Of a stretch of DNA of 64,000 bases, positions 14,655 through 26,718 are shown in pieces. Position numbers and translations under genes: made by a program. The notes below the pieces were generated by a model that did not search any database, was not told where the DNA came from, and saw only the letters and a program-made list of their open reading frames with translations. Where the stretch lies: positions 8,680,001-8,744,000 of the forward strand of contig CM034106.1 in assembly GCA_019914945.1 (NCBI GenBank), written 5' to 3'. This DNA comes from Typha latifolia (Eukaryota; Streptophyta; Magnoliopsida; Poales; Typhaceae). Every line of letters starts with the position of its first letter. The stretch's first letter is position 1.

Positions 14655-16578
14655 TGAGTCCGGCCCCTCTTGGAGGTGGGCCTGACCGCTCCACCACCGT
14701 CTGTGTTCTTGTTTGCCAGCGTCAGCTCTATCTCCATCTCTCCTTGGGCTTCATTTCCTTGGTTTGCCACCAGCGCCACCTGTAAGTGCCGTTCCTCCAT
14801 TTCCATGTCCTTCTCCTCTCGGTCCGCTAGCAGCAGGCATCGCTTGACTCTGGCCACTATTTCCTCGTGTTTTCCTGGCGGGCTTGTTTGTCGCACGGAG
14901 GGAGGGGCGAAGCCGACAGAGGCAAGTCCATCTTGGACGAGCTGAGGTGGGTAGTCGTTGGAGTTCCAGCTCGGTCCTCCAGGCCGTTTGGAGGTTTTGA
15001 CGTAGGCCGACCGTTGCGTTCGTCGGTCTCCCGAGCCGAGCCGTACCGTAATCCCTTGGACAACAACCGTTCTTCCAATCTCTTCTCCGGCACGTGTCTG
15101 GGTTCCCTCTCTGCCGTCCAGTTCCATCCGTTCTTCCAATCGCTTGACTCATCCTCCCGTACTGAGTTCAGATTCACTCCAATAGGGTGCTTCCTTCGGC
15201 CGAGCCCCACATCTCGCTCTTTAAATGCATCTCCATCGGACGTGATTGGCCTAGCGTACGGCGGGTTCTGATTCGCTCTTTCCCTTCCTTGCTTGGGCTC
15301 CATCGTCTTCTTCTTCTCCTCTACGTACTCTGCATTTGCATGCAGCTCCTGGGGTCGACATTTCCATCGCTCGGGTCCTGCACCATCCTCCGGCTTCCGA
15401 CTGGTACTGGCCTGTTGATGGTCTGCTCCATACTTGCCTGCACTCCTTCCCTTTTCGTGGCTCATGTAGCTCTGAGCGGACAGGTTCTTTCCTCTTGGCT
15501 TGCTCTCCCCGTCCTTTTTCCCCATGGAAGCCTGCTCTCTCCCATCCTTCTCCGGTGTACCGTTTGCGTAACTAGGTCTCCTTCCTTTCTGATTAGCCTG
15601 CCATCTTGGCTTCCTGTGCACGGTGCACCATGGCCCATAATAAATGCTGTCTTCTTCCTTTGCGTCCTTTCCCTTGTTAGGGTTTGTACCTTGCTGTTCA
15701 CCGCCTCCCTCTCCGGCATTCATCGCCAGCGCCTGCACTCCTTGATCTTTGTCTGTGTAACCACAGTCTTCCTCCTTGTGCCCTATCCTCCCACATTTAA
15801 AGCATATTTTTGGAATGCTTTCGTACTGCACACTTTGGTCCACTCTTTCTTCCTTTTGCCCGAGCCAGACCGCTGTTTTCAGCGGTTTGCTGAGGTCTAC
15901 CTCAATGCACACCCGGGCAAATATGCTTCTGGAGTGATCTAGGATGGTTTCGTCAACCCGTAGAGGACGGCCGAAGAAGGCAGCCACCGGGATGAGTGCC
16001 TCCAGCTCCCAGTATTCCTGCGGCAGGTTGTGGAGCTGGATCCAAACTGGCGCCGTAGTGAAAGCCTCCGGGGATGGCCGAAAGTTATTGCGCCATGGAA
16101 TCAGGTTGAGGACTTGGCCTTGGGCTGTCCATGGACCGTTGATCAGGACGTGGTCGAGATCCACCTCCTTTTCGAATCAAATACGTAGTAACCCTCCGCC
16201 ATATCGAGACCGAGAATCCTTCTATCCCCCCCCATAGCTTGGCTAACTCGGGATTTCAGCCAAGCCATCTCGTATCCCCTTGCCCAGGAATCTGCCAAAT
16301 AGGGTTAGCTTCCACCTATTCCGGCATTGCTCCAGCACCTCTGGGTCGATCACCACGCTGTCTTCCAGCTGGTTGCGTATTTTAGCCAATATCTCCGCCG
16401 GAATAGTGCCCGGTTTCACTGTTGTCTTCCTGCTTCCCGCCGCTACGGAGGCCCAGGATGGCTTGCCTTCCCTAGGGGTTCTTTTGCCAGCAGCTGGCTG
16501 AGTTGTTTCCTCCGGCTCAGACACCTTTGACGATGTTGCTCTTCTTTGGTGCACATCTTCTCCTCCCGTAGTCGCCAT
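14651..16578 (-). pseudogene. LINE ORF1 (DUF4283/CCHC protein), frameshifted
   Basis: Begins MATTGGEDVHQRR at 16578. The first frame stops at 16243. The next frame picks up near 16164 with the DUF4283-like segment (INGPWTAQGQVLNL, VWIQLHNLPQEYW). The retroviral-type zinc knuckle CFKCGRIGHKEEDC follows near 15800-15760. A third frame carries the C-terminus to a TGA at 14651, about 4 bp from the start of the ORF2 frame. At least two single-base indels (near 16.2 kb and 15.1 kb) split the protein. In the family this protein coats the element RNA. Confidence 0.85.
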
Positions 16579-16634
16579 TTTCAGTTAGTTGCTTTAGATT
16601 TATCAACTCTTTCCAGGAAGTTGGTCAAGGCTCA

Positions 16635-16650
16635 ATCCTTAGTCCTTACT
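16635..16650. repeat. LINE target-site duplication, right copy
   Basis: Second copy of the 16-bp ATCCTTAGTCCTTACT, at the 5' end of the LINE. It defines the insertion boundary. Confidence 0.9.
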
Positions 16651-17048
16651 GATTAGATCGTGGTTATTAATACATGACGTAGCCATATGTGAATTCAAAA
16701 CAAGATCCGAACACGACTCAGCGGAGAAGCAGGGTTTTATTTGCAAATATTCAAACTCATATTCCACTAAACTGCAAGGTGTTATATGTAAAGTTCTCAA
16801 CAGAAGGATTCATATATATATAAGAAGTCCACGGTGGCGTTGACCGGGTCTCGTGGTTTCAGGCTTTCAGCTCCAACGAACCACCCATCAGAATCTCCCT
16901 CCCAAATGTCTCCTCTCCTCTACCCTCCCAATTTTAGCAAAACCCCGACGAACTCACCACGTCCATCCCATTTCCCCTTCCCCCCTACCCCCACCCCATC
17001 AACCCAGAGGTCTCCCCTTCTTCGTATTCGTCGGCGGCCGCGGCGGCG
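16651..17048 (+). promoter_or_regulatory. Promoter and 5' UTR of the USP-like gene
   Basis: A TATA-rich stretch at 16812-16823 (ATATATATATAA) lies about 225 bp before the start codon, with the base composition turning C-rich downstream. A TTGACC word that fits a W-box core lies at 16837-16842, just downstream of the TATA stretch. The LINE 5' end is only about 160 bp upstream of the TATA stretch, so the native upstream promoter has been separated by 6.5 kb. Confidence 0.5.
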
Positions 17049-19021
17049 ATGGACGTCGGCCGCGGCTCCGGGGCCGGAAAGAGACGAGTCATGGTGGTGG
17101 CCGATTACGGCCGCGAATCGGCTGGCGCGCTCGAGTGGGCCCTCTCCCACGCCGTCCTCGAGCACGACGAGATCGTCCTCCTCCACGTGGAGCCCCCGGC
17201 AGCGCGACGCGCGGGGGGCGGGGCGTTCTCCACTTTCCTCCGCCGCCCTGCGTCCTCCTCCTCCTCCTCCTCGTCGTCCGCGGTGGCGGCGGCGGCTCCT
17301 CCCGCCGGAGAGGGCGAGTGCGGCGGAGGGGAGTGCGAGTTCTTGGAGGCTATGAGGGCGACGTGCGAGGCGAGGCAGCCGAAGGTGAGGGTGCAGGTGG
17401 AGAGGGTGGAGATGGAGGGGAAGGATAAGGCAGCGACGATTCTTATGCAGAGTAAGGTATTCGGCGCCGATCTGCTCGTCATCGGGCAGCGAAGGAATTC
17501 CTCCTTGTTTCTTGGGTAAGAGCTGTTGCGATAATTAACCTGCTTGATTTAATGATTTGTCTTAGAAATTGTTTGGCTTTATGATGTGTTACAAATAATT
17601 GATACTTGGGGAAGAGGATTAGTGCAATGATAAGAATGTTAGGCAAATGTCGCATATTTTGGCAATAATGATGGCTTAGATTTACAGAGTAATGCAGGCA
17701 AGAGATGGAAGAGATTTAATTTGGTTAATTAGGGAGTTCTTTTTTACACTTTTACACCATCTTTTTAACTTTTTCTAAATCAAATTAACTCACCATCTTC
17801 TCCGAGAGCTTGAGCTGATAGAGAAAAGTAGACAAAATCTTTTATATATTATAGCACACTCTGGTAACTTGCAGTTGATAGAGTATATCCTAATACTCCC
17901 GCGTTGTTTTCTTCAGGCAATGAAAAGAAATAAAGAAGAAACAATATTTGTGGTCGATAAGCTGATTCAAACAATGTCACAAAAATTCCGAGCCAATGAC
18001 AGTAATGAGATTAATTAGAACTTGCAAAATACGGTGCTTAATACTATCTTCTTAATATCAATTCCTCCAAGTCTTACTTTTAGATAATGGACATCAGTAT
18101 ACAAAGACTGTCTTACACATGAAAGGATACATCAATTCAAGTACTTTATTGAATCAAACTAGTGCAGTATTCTCTTTTAATACAAAAGAATGAAAATGTG
18201 TAACTTTTATTCTATAGTTTCAATGCAGACTCTTATCATATTTATAACAATTGACCACTTAGAAAGGGTATTTTGGTTATTCGATTCGAAAAACTATTGC
18301 TTGTGCATCTTTTCCTGTAAATGGGCAAAAAAATTTTTAGGAACTTGATTGTGGATGAACCTAACCGTGCATGTGTGAGTAGAGTTACAAACATTTATTT
18401 TCTGCAAAACATGGGCATTCATTGGGGTTCAAAGTCCAAGTGAAATGTAGTACTTTTATACCCTACTAATACCTCTAAATAATTGATGTAAGACTAAATT
18501 CACTTATCTTTTATTTTTCATTGTTATGTTAGCCATTTCAAAGCAAATTTTTATTCACTTTCCTTTTCATAGATTTAAATAAGTAAATCTATGATATTAA
18601 AGTACCATTTGAGCTATTTCTATTCCATCATTAATCTATCACAAATAATGTGATTGATCAAATCATGAGTTTTCAAATAATATATCTCTACTCTATAAGC
18701 ATTTGCTTGTGGATTAATTTGAATTACACTGCGTATATCAAACCCTATTGCTAGTCTGGAAATAGTTAGGATCTTTCTTTCTTGTCATTATGAAGAAACT
18801 GGTAGATTTACTCCAAAAATGAAAATTAGGATGCCTTTTTTACTCTATTTATTTGCTATAGCTGCAAGCTAAGTGGAAGCATATCAAGTAGAGGGACAGA
18901 TACTGCAGAGTTCCTGATCGAGAACAGCAAGTGTCTCTGTGTTGGAGTTCAGAAGAAGGGCCAGAATGCTGGCTATCTCCTCAATACCAAGACTCACAAG
19001 AACTTCTGGCTTCTTGCTTAG
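17049..19021 (+). CDS. Universal stress protein (USP)-like protein
   Basis: Soluble protein of 208 aa with the adenine-nucleotide alpha-hydrolase-like (USP) fold. It has two exons (17049-17515, 18862-19021) separated by a 1.35-kb AT-rich intron. The first strand is RVMVVADYGRESAGALEWAL, the usual USP N-terminus, followed by IVLLHVEPP. After a low-complexity Ser/Ala/Gly linker (about 69-95) come the second half, VFGADLLVIGQR, and in exon 2 SGSISSRGTDTAEFL and KCLCVGVQKKGQNAGYLL. The glycine/serine-rich ATP-binding loop (G-x2-G-x9-G-S/T) is replaced by IGQRRNSSLFLGCKLSGS, so nucleotide binding is uncertain. Exon 1 is very GC-rich, exon 2 is not. The plant family is linked to stress responses; the specific role is unknown. 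Confidence 0.88.
17250..17275. repeat. (TCC)n coding microsatellite
   Basis: A run of TCC/TCG codons encoding a poly-serine stretch in the USP-like protein, in a part outside the conserved fold. Length variation here would change the linker only. Confidence 0.8.
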
Positions 19022-20081
19022 ATCTAGTGGCTCTTTAAATTCTCCAAACTATTTTTTTTCCTTCTCTTCTTCTCTCTCCTCTCCTAATGCATGTTATTCT
19101 CTCTGAAATGTTTCAGTGGAGCTTTTGTTTCTGGGATTAATGAATTAATCAGCATAGGTGATAAGTGTTCTCAAAAGCTAAGTTTATGAAGTGTTGTATG
19201 TACTCTTGAATTGTGATAGATGGTATGTACCTCTTGAGAAATGGTTGAAGTGTTTCCTTAGATGCCAATACAATTGGTTTGTAAGTTTATATATGTACAC
19301 AAAGATTTCTACTAGTTCATTATTTGCTCCCGATTTATGCATGGAAGATAATAATAGGCTTTCGATTATTCTTGTGATTTCTTGTACTCCAGCCGGGAGA
19401 TTGTATATTAAATTTGGCGATTAAGGAAGCAGGCAGTTCGATAAACATCGCCTTTCCCGTATAATTCTTAAGGAAATTTATTAAAATACCATATGTTCTG
19501 TATTTACTATCATTACTGTCCTACTATATGAGTATTTATCATTTGATTCTGAATTTCGCTTTTAATGTCTTAAAAATTGCTCGAGTTGATTTTTTTATTT
19601 TTTTTTTATTTTATACTTTTGATTCAATTTTGAAAATCTTATTGAAGGGTAATAAGGTCATTGATCATCTATATATGATAACTGTTTGTTACGAGAATGA
19701 ATGACATAATACTTTTAAGGTATTGAAAGCAAAATGTAGGGATCTAATTCTTAATTAACATGTCTTGGTTCTTGTCTGCCTGATTAGGATAATAAAGAAG
19801 CAAAGAAATAAGAAAAAAATAAAGAAGAGAGAAAAGGGAGAGACAAGATCTAGAGGTCAATTTAGTTCTTATAATCCATTTCCTTCATAATAATCTTGGA
19901 TTTTAGCTTATAAGAAATGAGCCCATGGGCTAAAGTTAGCTCAAGTTGCATCGTCTCAGATAGATAGCGGCCTAACTCTAATCCGCATCGACCGGGTACA
20001 AAATCCGTTCTCCAACGTCCCAACTCTAATCCGCATCGACCGGGTACAAAATCCGTTCTCCAACGTCCCAACTCGAAAGCG
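19022..20081. other. Spacer between USP-like and dual methyltransferase genes
   Basis: Contains the 3' UTR of the USP-like gene and the promoter of the methyltransferase gene. A palindrome AGCCCATGGGCT at 19920-19931 contains TGGGCT, a site II-type word common in plant housekeeping promoters. No additional gene is supported. Confidence 0.5.
19974..20074. repeat. 48-bp tandem repeat, 2.1 copies
   Basis: Two identical 48-bp units begin at 19974 and 20022 (each starts AACTCTAATCCGCATCGACC), followed by a partial third AACTC. The array ends 7 bp before the ATG of the methyltransferase gene, so it probably lies in the 5' UTR. Confidence 0.9.
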
Positions 20082-23000
20082 ATGGCGGCGGCGGAGGAGG
20101 TGAAGAAGATTCAGATATATTCCTCCTCTTCGTCCTCCTCCTCGGGGAGACTCGTCACTCCTTTCTGGAAAGGTAATTCGCTTCCGTCAAACATAAAAAT
20201 CTCGGCTTTTATTTTTTATTTTTTAAAAGCAGTTCTTAGCTCTTATTTTGTTCTTTGGAGCAGAGAAGTATGAGAGAGATGCCAAGAAGTACTGGGATGT
20301 CTTCTACCGGCGCCACCAAGACAAGGTTTTCTTTGTTCTTTTTTCTTTATTTAAAATTTCGATCGTTTGAGTACAGTATGCTGCCAAGTATTAGTTATTG
20401 AAGATTTTATTTTGATTTGGGTAGTTCTTCAAGGATCGGCACTACTTGGATAAGGAATGGGGCCGCTATTTCCAGGTTTGATATATAAATTGTTAACATG
20501 GGAAGGAACTTTTTTTCCCCTAAACTTTTGTTTGAATTTTGAGGTACCCATTTGGAATCTCGTCATGTTTTTTTGTGTCTCCAGGTTCGGGAGAGGGAAA
20601 AGCTTGTGGTTTTGGAGGTACCCAATATTTACTGTCATTAGTACACCTTTACTGCATAAAATTTCGAATTTATCTATGTTTGAATATTTTCTCCTTTTGT
20701 TTATGTAGTATTGAGTTAAATGTATGCCTTCTTGTTTACTATATTATCATATATCACAACCATAAGGACGGGGTTTGGTGAACAACTAATTATTGTCAGT
20801 TGACGCTATTCATTATGTTAGGAATAGAAGAACTTGCGATTTTTGGTATCTGTTTAAGATCATTAGTGTCTAATTTGCAATGGATGCGACCTTTTAGGAT
20901 AAGACAATGAGAGCACATCGTGACATCCTTCGTGGTATGCGATTGATGGGATAAATTGATAACATTTTTTTGTTCATAGAATAATTAAGTTATTCAAAGA
21001 AAAAATGGACCTGATTAGAACATGTTAGATCATCTTAATTTTATTTGGTCGATACTTTAGTACAGGTGAGTTACAGTTAGAGATTATCAATATCGAGGCT
21101 AATGTAAGACAGTGAGAGCAAGCACATCTTACAAAGTAGAGGTAAATTTGACAGATAGGGCGAGAAAGTAATGAAAGGGAACTGCTAAAGATATGTAGAA
21201 ATTTTGGATCCCGTTTTATATCATTTTTGCTACCTGAAAATAGTGTGAACTTTGAGAAGAAGTATACAGTTTGTTTTCTCATCCTTTAGTAGTTTGGGAA
21301 AAAAGGTATACTATACAGCTTGTTTTCTCAAACATCCTTATTTCTAGACTAATGTTTCTCAATAGCATCGTTGTTTCTGATGTTATTTAGTGGTACAAAC
21401 TATGTGCAATTATGTTATGCTCTGTAAGCTCTTTTGTTTTATTGCTCTAGTTATTTGCTTGCATGATCTACTAGCTTATTACTGATAGGTGGTCTACTTA
21501 TTCATACCATGCAGTTTCTCCTCGTTGCCACTTCCCGTTGAGTATATCTGATTGAATTTAATGACAGGTTGGTTGTGGAGCTGGAAACACAATTTTTCCA
21601 TTAGTTTCTACATACCCGGATATTTTTGTCCATGCATGTGATTTTTCTCCACGTGCCGTTGATCTAGTCAAGGTTTCTTTCATTCTTTCCTATCTTTCTC
21701 TTATATTTTCTACATTCTTTTTGTTGGAACAATTAGATCACAAAATGCTCTCTTTTCCTTTCTTCAGAGATAATGCATTACACTTAAGTGGTGCTACGTC
21801 ATGTTATAATGTATAACTCATGTCATGTCATAGTATACTACTGAGGTCCTATGTAACTTCTCAGTTGAGATATTCCATTTCATTCAAGCCATTGCAGGGC
21901 TATTACTTATTCTTTATTTCCACTAGTATAATTCAAGGACAGGCTCTTCTCTTTTGCTTAGTTGTCTTTTCCATTGCAGCATCACAAGGATTTTTCAGCT
22001 GATCAGATAAATGCATTTGTCTGTGATCTCACAGTGGACAACCTTAGCGAGATTATAGAACCTTCATCTGTTGACATTGTAACTATGGTAATTGACAGAT
22101 ATCTCTCTGCTCTATTTGCTTATAAAATTCCTGTTGTCTAAACACAACACTGAATGAAAATTTTCTACCTCCATACTGCTATTTCAGTAGCTGTACCTGA
22201 TACCTTTGATTGGCTTGAAGCATTTTTAATTTCTTGAGGTGTTAATATATAGCAATAAACTAACAGATTAAGTAGGTGTTTGTACTCTCTGCAGTTGCAC
22301 CAGAAAAGATGCCTCTAGTTGTGCAGAACATTAGAAAGATTCTTAAAGTAAGTTCTGTTTGCAAGCTTGCTTGAAATATCATAGATTCACTTCTCATTGG
22401 TATAGTGTAATACTTTAAGGGAACATTGATTTTGTGCTCTCTACTAACAGAAAAATGGTTGTGTGCTTTTTCGGGATTATGCCTCTGGCGACCTTGCCCA
22501 GGTTGGTGCTTTATTATCCTCATTAAATCTCCTTTTTTTTCACTTTCATCCTCACGAAATCTATTTGTATCAGCAAACAGACAAAGAACATCTTTCTATC
22601 ATCAAAACTGATGAGTTCATTAAGTTTGTGTTAAGATGGTCATAGCCTTCCCTAAGATCTTTCGTAAACTTTGGAATGTTATCATGTAAAAGATTGATAT
22701 AATCTTAAGAAAAGTTCTTATATCACCAATATATCATTTTGAATATAACATCTCTGAAATTTTATAAACAATGAACTAATTGAACACCTGAAGATAATAT
22801 ACTTCTATACAATCTGAATGAACTTACGGAATGATTTGAAACTTTATAGAGAGCAAAACTATAGATATTTATTCATTCTGAGGAGTTATTTTGACAAAGA
22901 AACCATTAAGATAGTAAAATAACTAAATAAGTACTCTTGGCATGTTCTCAAGGAACTTTAAGAATCTTTATAATTGCCTTTAATGCTGGGTGGATAAGTA

Positions 23001-25012
23001 AAAGGGGACTTTTAAGGTTCCTTAATTTTCGTGCTTCAAATCCACTGTTAAATATGAATAGCTGTTACTTTGTGATTTACAACTTACAGGAAAGGCTGAT
23101 TTTCAAAGAGCAGCAACTTAGTGAGAACTTCTATGTCAGAGGTGATGGTACGGTAAGTGAATAATGAACATGATTAAGATTTTGTACTAATTTGAGTGGT
23201 TTATTAACATTTCATGACTTGCTAATATGTGCTGTGCAGCGTGCCTACTACTTTTCAGAAGATTTCTTGACAAACTTGTTTGCTAAAGATGGATTTGATG
23301 TCAAGGAAATCTGCATCCACAACAAACAAGTGGAGAACCGGTCACTAGAACTGGTGATGAATAGGTGATTATTTGGAGTGCTGTGATACAAAATTCCACT
23401 TGATGAAATCATACTCCTTGCTTTGGTGAATATTCAATAGAATATAGAATAGATACTTGATTGTGATGTTGTAAAAATGTATATTTCATGGAAATTCTTT
23501 CTCAGTTAGCAAGTTTTGTTATTTGTACAGAAATGGTTGTTATTTGTTTATCTTTATATTGATTACATCTTTGCTAGGTGTTGGATTCAAGCTACCTTTA
23601 CTATCAATTCTATCGGGCTCCAACAATCAGTTGACAAACTTAATTTGGTTTATCAAGAGTGTTCTGAGCATAATCCCCCCACTGATATTTCTTTGAAGGA
23701 TTATAATGATACTGAAATCGACCTGTCTGAAGATATTGGCTACATGTTTGGCACGCCGCAGATGGTTGATGAGGTAACTGTTTTTACCTACTGGTAGATG
23801 GATTCTGAAATGCATTTATTTTTCCTACACCAGTTAGTTGATTGTTCTATTGATTGGTCGACATGAAAAACTTTTTCTATGTCCATTTATATGCTTTTAG
23901 TAGGTCATACGTTTGTTGATTGATAGGATCTCATTCTCATTGGGAAAATAGATAAAATTAACTTACAAGAAGTTCACTTTTAACTTTGATCTCGAATCAT
24001 GATAGTTTTACAAGAATTGGGAGACAAACAAAATAGCAATATCATTTCTTAACTCACTGCATAGTATAAAGTATGGTTATGAAATGATTTTTATTTTCTA
24101 TATGTATCTTATTTCGTTTTATGGGAAGATAATATAATGGACCTGTTTCCCGAATTTTGTGAATATCTACTTTAGTTTCCTTTATATCTTTTAGCATGCT
24201 ATATCTTTAGGTAATGTACATCTGTGCTTTCAGAATGAGAAATTTAATTAATTCCATTATCCTGTGAGATAACTTTGCATAGTGTTTTTTCTTAATCCGC
24301 ATAGACTATTGAGATCACAGTGAAGGCCTACAACTTCAGGATAAAAGCACTTGCAAAAGAATATCAGCACACATGCAAATCAACTGGCCTAATTCTATGG
24401 GAATCTGCTCATCTCATGTGCAACGTGTTGGCTGAGAACCCTTCAATTGTCTCTGGGAAGAGAGTGTTGGAATTGGGTTGTGGCTCTGCTGGTGTGTGCT
24501 CGATGGTAGCCGCCAATTTTGCACAGCTTGTCATCGCTACAGATGGAGATACAGAAGCACTTGACCTCCTAAGACAAAACATTTCTTCAAATCTGGAAGC
24601 TTGCTTGATTAATAAGATAGCGATTAAGAGGTTAAGATGGGGAAATAAAGAAGACATGAAAGCCATCGAGGACCTTTGCAGTCATGAAGGCGGTTTTGAA
24701 GTCATCATAGGAACAGATGTGGTGTATAATCCTGATTCTGTCTTTCCTTTCTTTGAGACTGCAAAGGAGCTGATATCTAGCCCAGACAATGGGGAGTCTA
24801 AGGTGGCTCTTATTATGTGCCACATTCAACGTCGAGTTGATGAAGGCTCAATGATCGCAACTGCAGAACTGTTGGGTTTCAGGCTTGTGGACAAATGGAC
24901 CCACGGTATGAATTCCAGTGGTGGCATTATCAGTACCTGGTTTTCCAGTAATGATAATTGGGGAAGCTCTGTTCCGAACGCGCCGCTGACGATATTATAT
25001 TTTCAAGTTTGA
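20082..25012 (+). CDS. Dual methyltransferase: METTL2/6-like domain fused to METTL21-like domain
   Basis: 554 aa from 12 exons: 20082-20172, 20264-20325, 20425-20475, 20585-20617, 21568-21672, 21980-22087, 22276-22347, 22451-22501, 23090-23152, 23240-23364, 23578-23773 and 24305-25012. Every intron is GT-AG and the frame closes exactly. The N-terminal half has the METTL2/6/8 signature (RDAKKYWDVFYRRHQDKFFK, SAM motif LEVGCGAGNTIFPL, VFVLSAVAPEKM, LFRDYASGDLAQ, FYVRGDGTRAYYFS). Members of that family install m3C at position 32 of tRNAs. The C-terminal half is a second Rossmann methyltransferase with LELGCGSAGVCSM and VIIGTDVVYNPDS, as in METTL21/Methyltransf_16 protein or lysine methyltransferases. 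A single polypeptide with both domains is known in plants (At1g54650-type proteins). Substrates are inferred from family only. Confidence 0.9.
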
Positions 25013-25026
25013 GTGATAGCTTCTTG

Positions 25027-25074
25027 AGTGGTTTCAACTATGGATTTAAGAGTGGTTTCAACTATGGATTTAAG
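25027..25074. repeat. 24-bp perfect tandem duplication in 3' UTR
   Basis: AGTGGTTTCAACTATGGATTTAAG occurs twice in direct tandem, starting about 15 bp after the stop codon of the dual methyltransferase gene. Confidence 0.85.
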
Positions 25075-26566
25075 TTTTGGCAGATCCTGAACCGCTTCGA
25101 TGAGATGGATTGGCTGATATAGTTGATTTAGTCGATTTTCGTACCGAATGATACTGATGTTGTAAGTTAATGAATCTGAATTTGCAATAATAATGCTCAA
25201 ACTTGGGTAGTGATGTGGAAAAAAATAGTAAAAATACTATGATATCATTATTATATCTGGGCAATAGGATACATGGTAATTTGAGACTTGCAAACTGTCC
25301 ATGGTAAATATGTAAAATTCTCTGTCCATTGTTCGATAAGAAGACTTCTTATCGACGGATTAAAGAAGAAAGTAAACTTTTCTAATGTTTGTGTAACAAA
25401 TACATTAAAGAAATAACTTTTTAACCTATAAACATAGCTTCATTCACTTTCTAGTAATTAAACACATTTTAAAACTTCATCAAACTCCTAGGTTAACTTA
25501 TCTATACTAAAAAGATTATCAAATATTTTTATCAAATCCAAAATATCGAACCTATCCCAAAATACTCTTTATCAAAAATCTCACCCAAGCTAAGAGGCTA
25601 TAGGGAGGAGAACTTACTTTAAGTAAAATAGAGGATTCGATTTTACAAATATTAGAAATACAAGGTATAAGCCATAAATAGTAATTAGGTTAAATGCAAA
25701 TTCCTCTTCAATTAAGCTCTTTTTTCACCAGAAAAGGTTAAACCCGTTCATCATCTGTCTATTTTTACAATGGAGTTTTTATAATTTCATTGCATTTAAT
25801 TTTTCAATTTACAATAATAAATAATGTACATTACGTGTATAAATTATGTATAATTAATTATAATAAAATATATATCAACTATAGAAAATATACCTACTTA
25901 ATTTTATCTACTAAATTCCTATCCCGTTGACTTTTCCTCTCTACTCGCTTAAATAGTATAACCAATTTTTTATAGATATAATTTATGTCTTAATTATTAT
26001 TTAACGATGATATGCCCACGTCAAACATGCAGAGCAGGAGAATCCACGCTCACCTCAAATGCACCCTAAATGTAATTTATGACTCCGATTGGTCCACGGC
26101 ATCCAGTTTACCAACAGATAATTTCTCCCGTTACGCTACTTCGCGAGTACACTTCGAATGGCCTTTATCCTAAACCACCCATCGAACTTTCGTAAGCAAT
26201 CGAACGGCTCACATTTCACCCAAGAGCGGGGGAACAACTTGCGGTATAACTTTGCCGCCGGTAATTTTTTTTCCCTCTCTCTTGCCCTCCCTTCACCATC
26301 CTTCACAGTTCCCAAAATGTCCACGCCATTCGAAGCGAAAGAGAGAGCAAGAAGAATAATTCCAAACTTGCCGAAGACTTCTCTCTCGCTTTTCCGTTCG
26401 TGACCCTACTAGACCTAACTCCGATTGGGAAAGGAGGACGTCGTTATCCGACTTTGGAGTTGGCGGGGTTGGATTTTGACCCAATTGAGATGTTTGATCG
26501 GCTGCGGGTAGAATTAGGCTCCGGGGTTTTGGGAAATTGAGAGAGGAGGAGAGGAGGAAGGAGGAG
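25075..26566. other. Spacer upstream of the DUF946 gene
   Basis: AT-rich from about 25.3 to 26.0 kb, then more balanced toward the next gene. No coding signal is supported. The last few hundred bases should carry the promoter and 5' UTR of the DUF946 gene. Confidence 0.45.
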
Positions 26567-26677
26567 ATGGATGGGTGGAATTGGTTCTGTTGGAATAGGG
26601 GGACAGCTTCTGATGTCGGATTCGAAGAACCGGAGCCGTTTTACCTTCCTGATCCCATCCCGGAGTGGCCCCAAGGT

Positions 26678-26718
<41 letters not shown>

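Larger units (their letters stand above)
10184..16634 (-). mobile_element. Full-length L1-type LINE retrotransposon with RNase H, degenerate
   Basis: A 6.45-kb non-LTR element on the minus strand. The 3' tail is the T-run at 10183-10192, and both ends are framed by a perfect 16-bp target duplication. The coding order is ORF1 (nucleic-acid binding, CCHC knuckle), then ORF2 with APE-type endonuclease, reverse transcriptase, zf-RVT and RNase H. L1 elements that gained an RNase H domain are known in plants. Several single-base frameshifts in both ORFs make it non-autonomous, while the intact duplication shows that the two ends still mark the original insertion. It inserted about 400 bp upstream of the USP gene, in the opposite orientation. 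A foreign gag piece interrupts the RNase H domain. Confidence 0.93.

Noticed and set aside
15187..15942. A 251-codon plus-strand frame within the LINE
   Set aside because: It is antisense to the ORF1 zinc-knuckle region and has no recognisable domain.
16834..17428. Two plus-strand frames of 173 and 191 codons overlapping the USP start
   Set aside because: They are alternative frames through GC-rich DNA. Only the frame starting at 17049 encodes the USP fold and splices in frame to exon 2.
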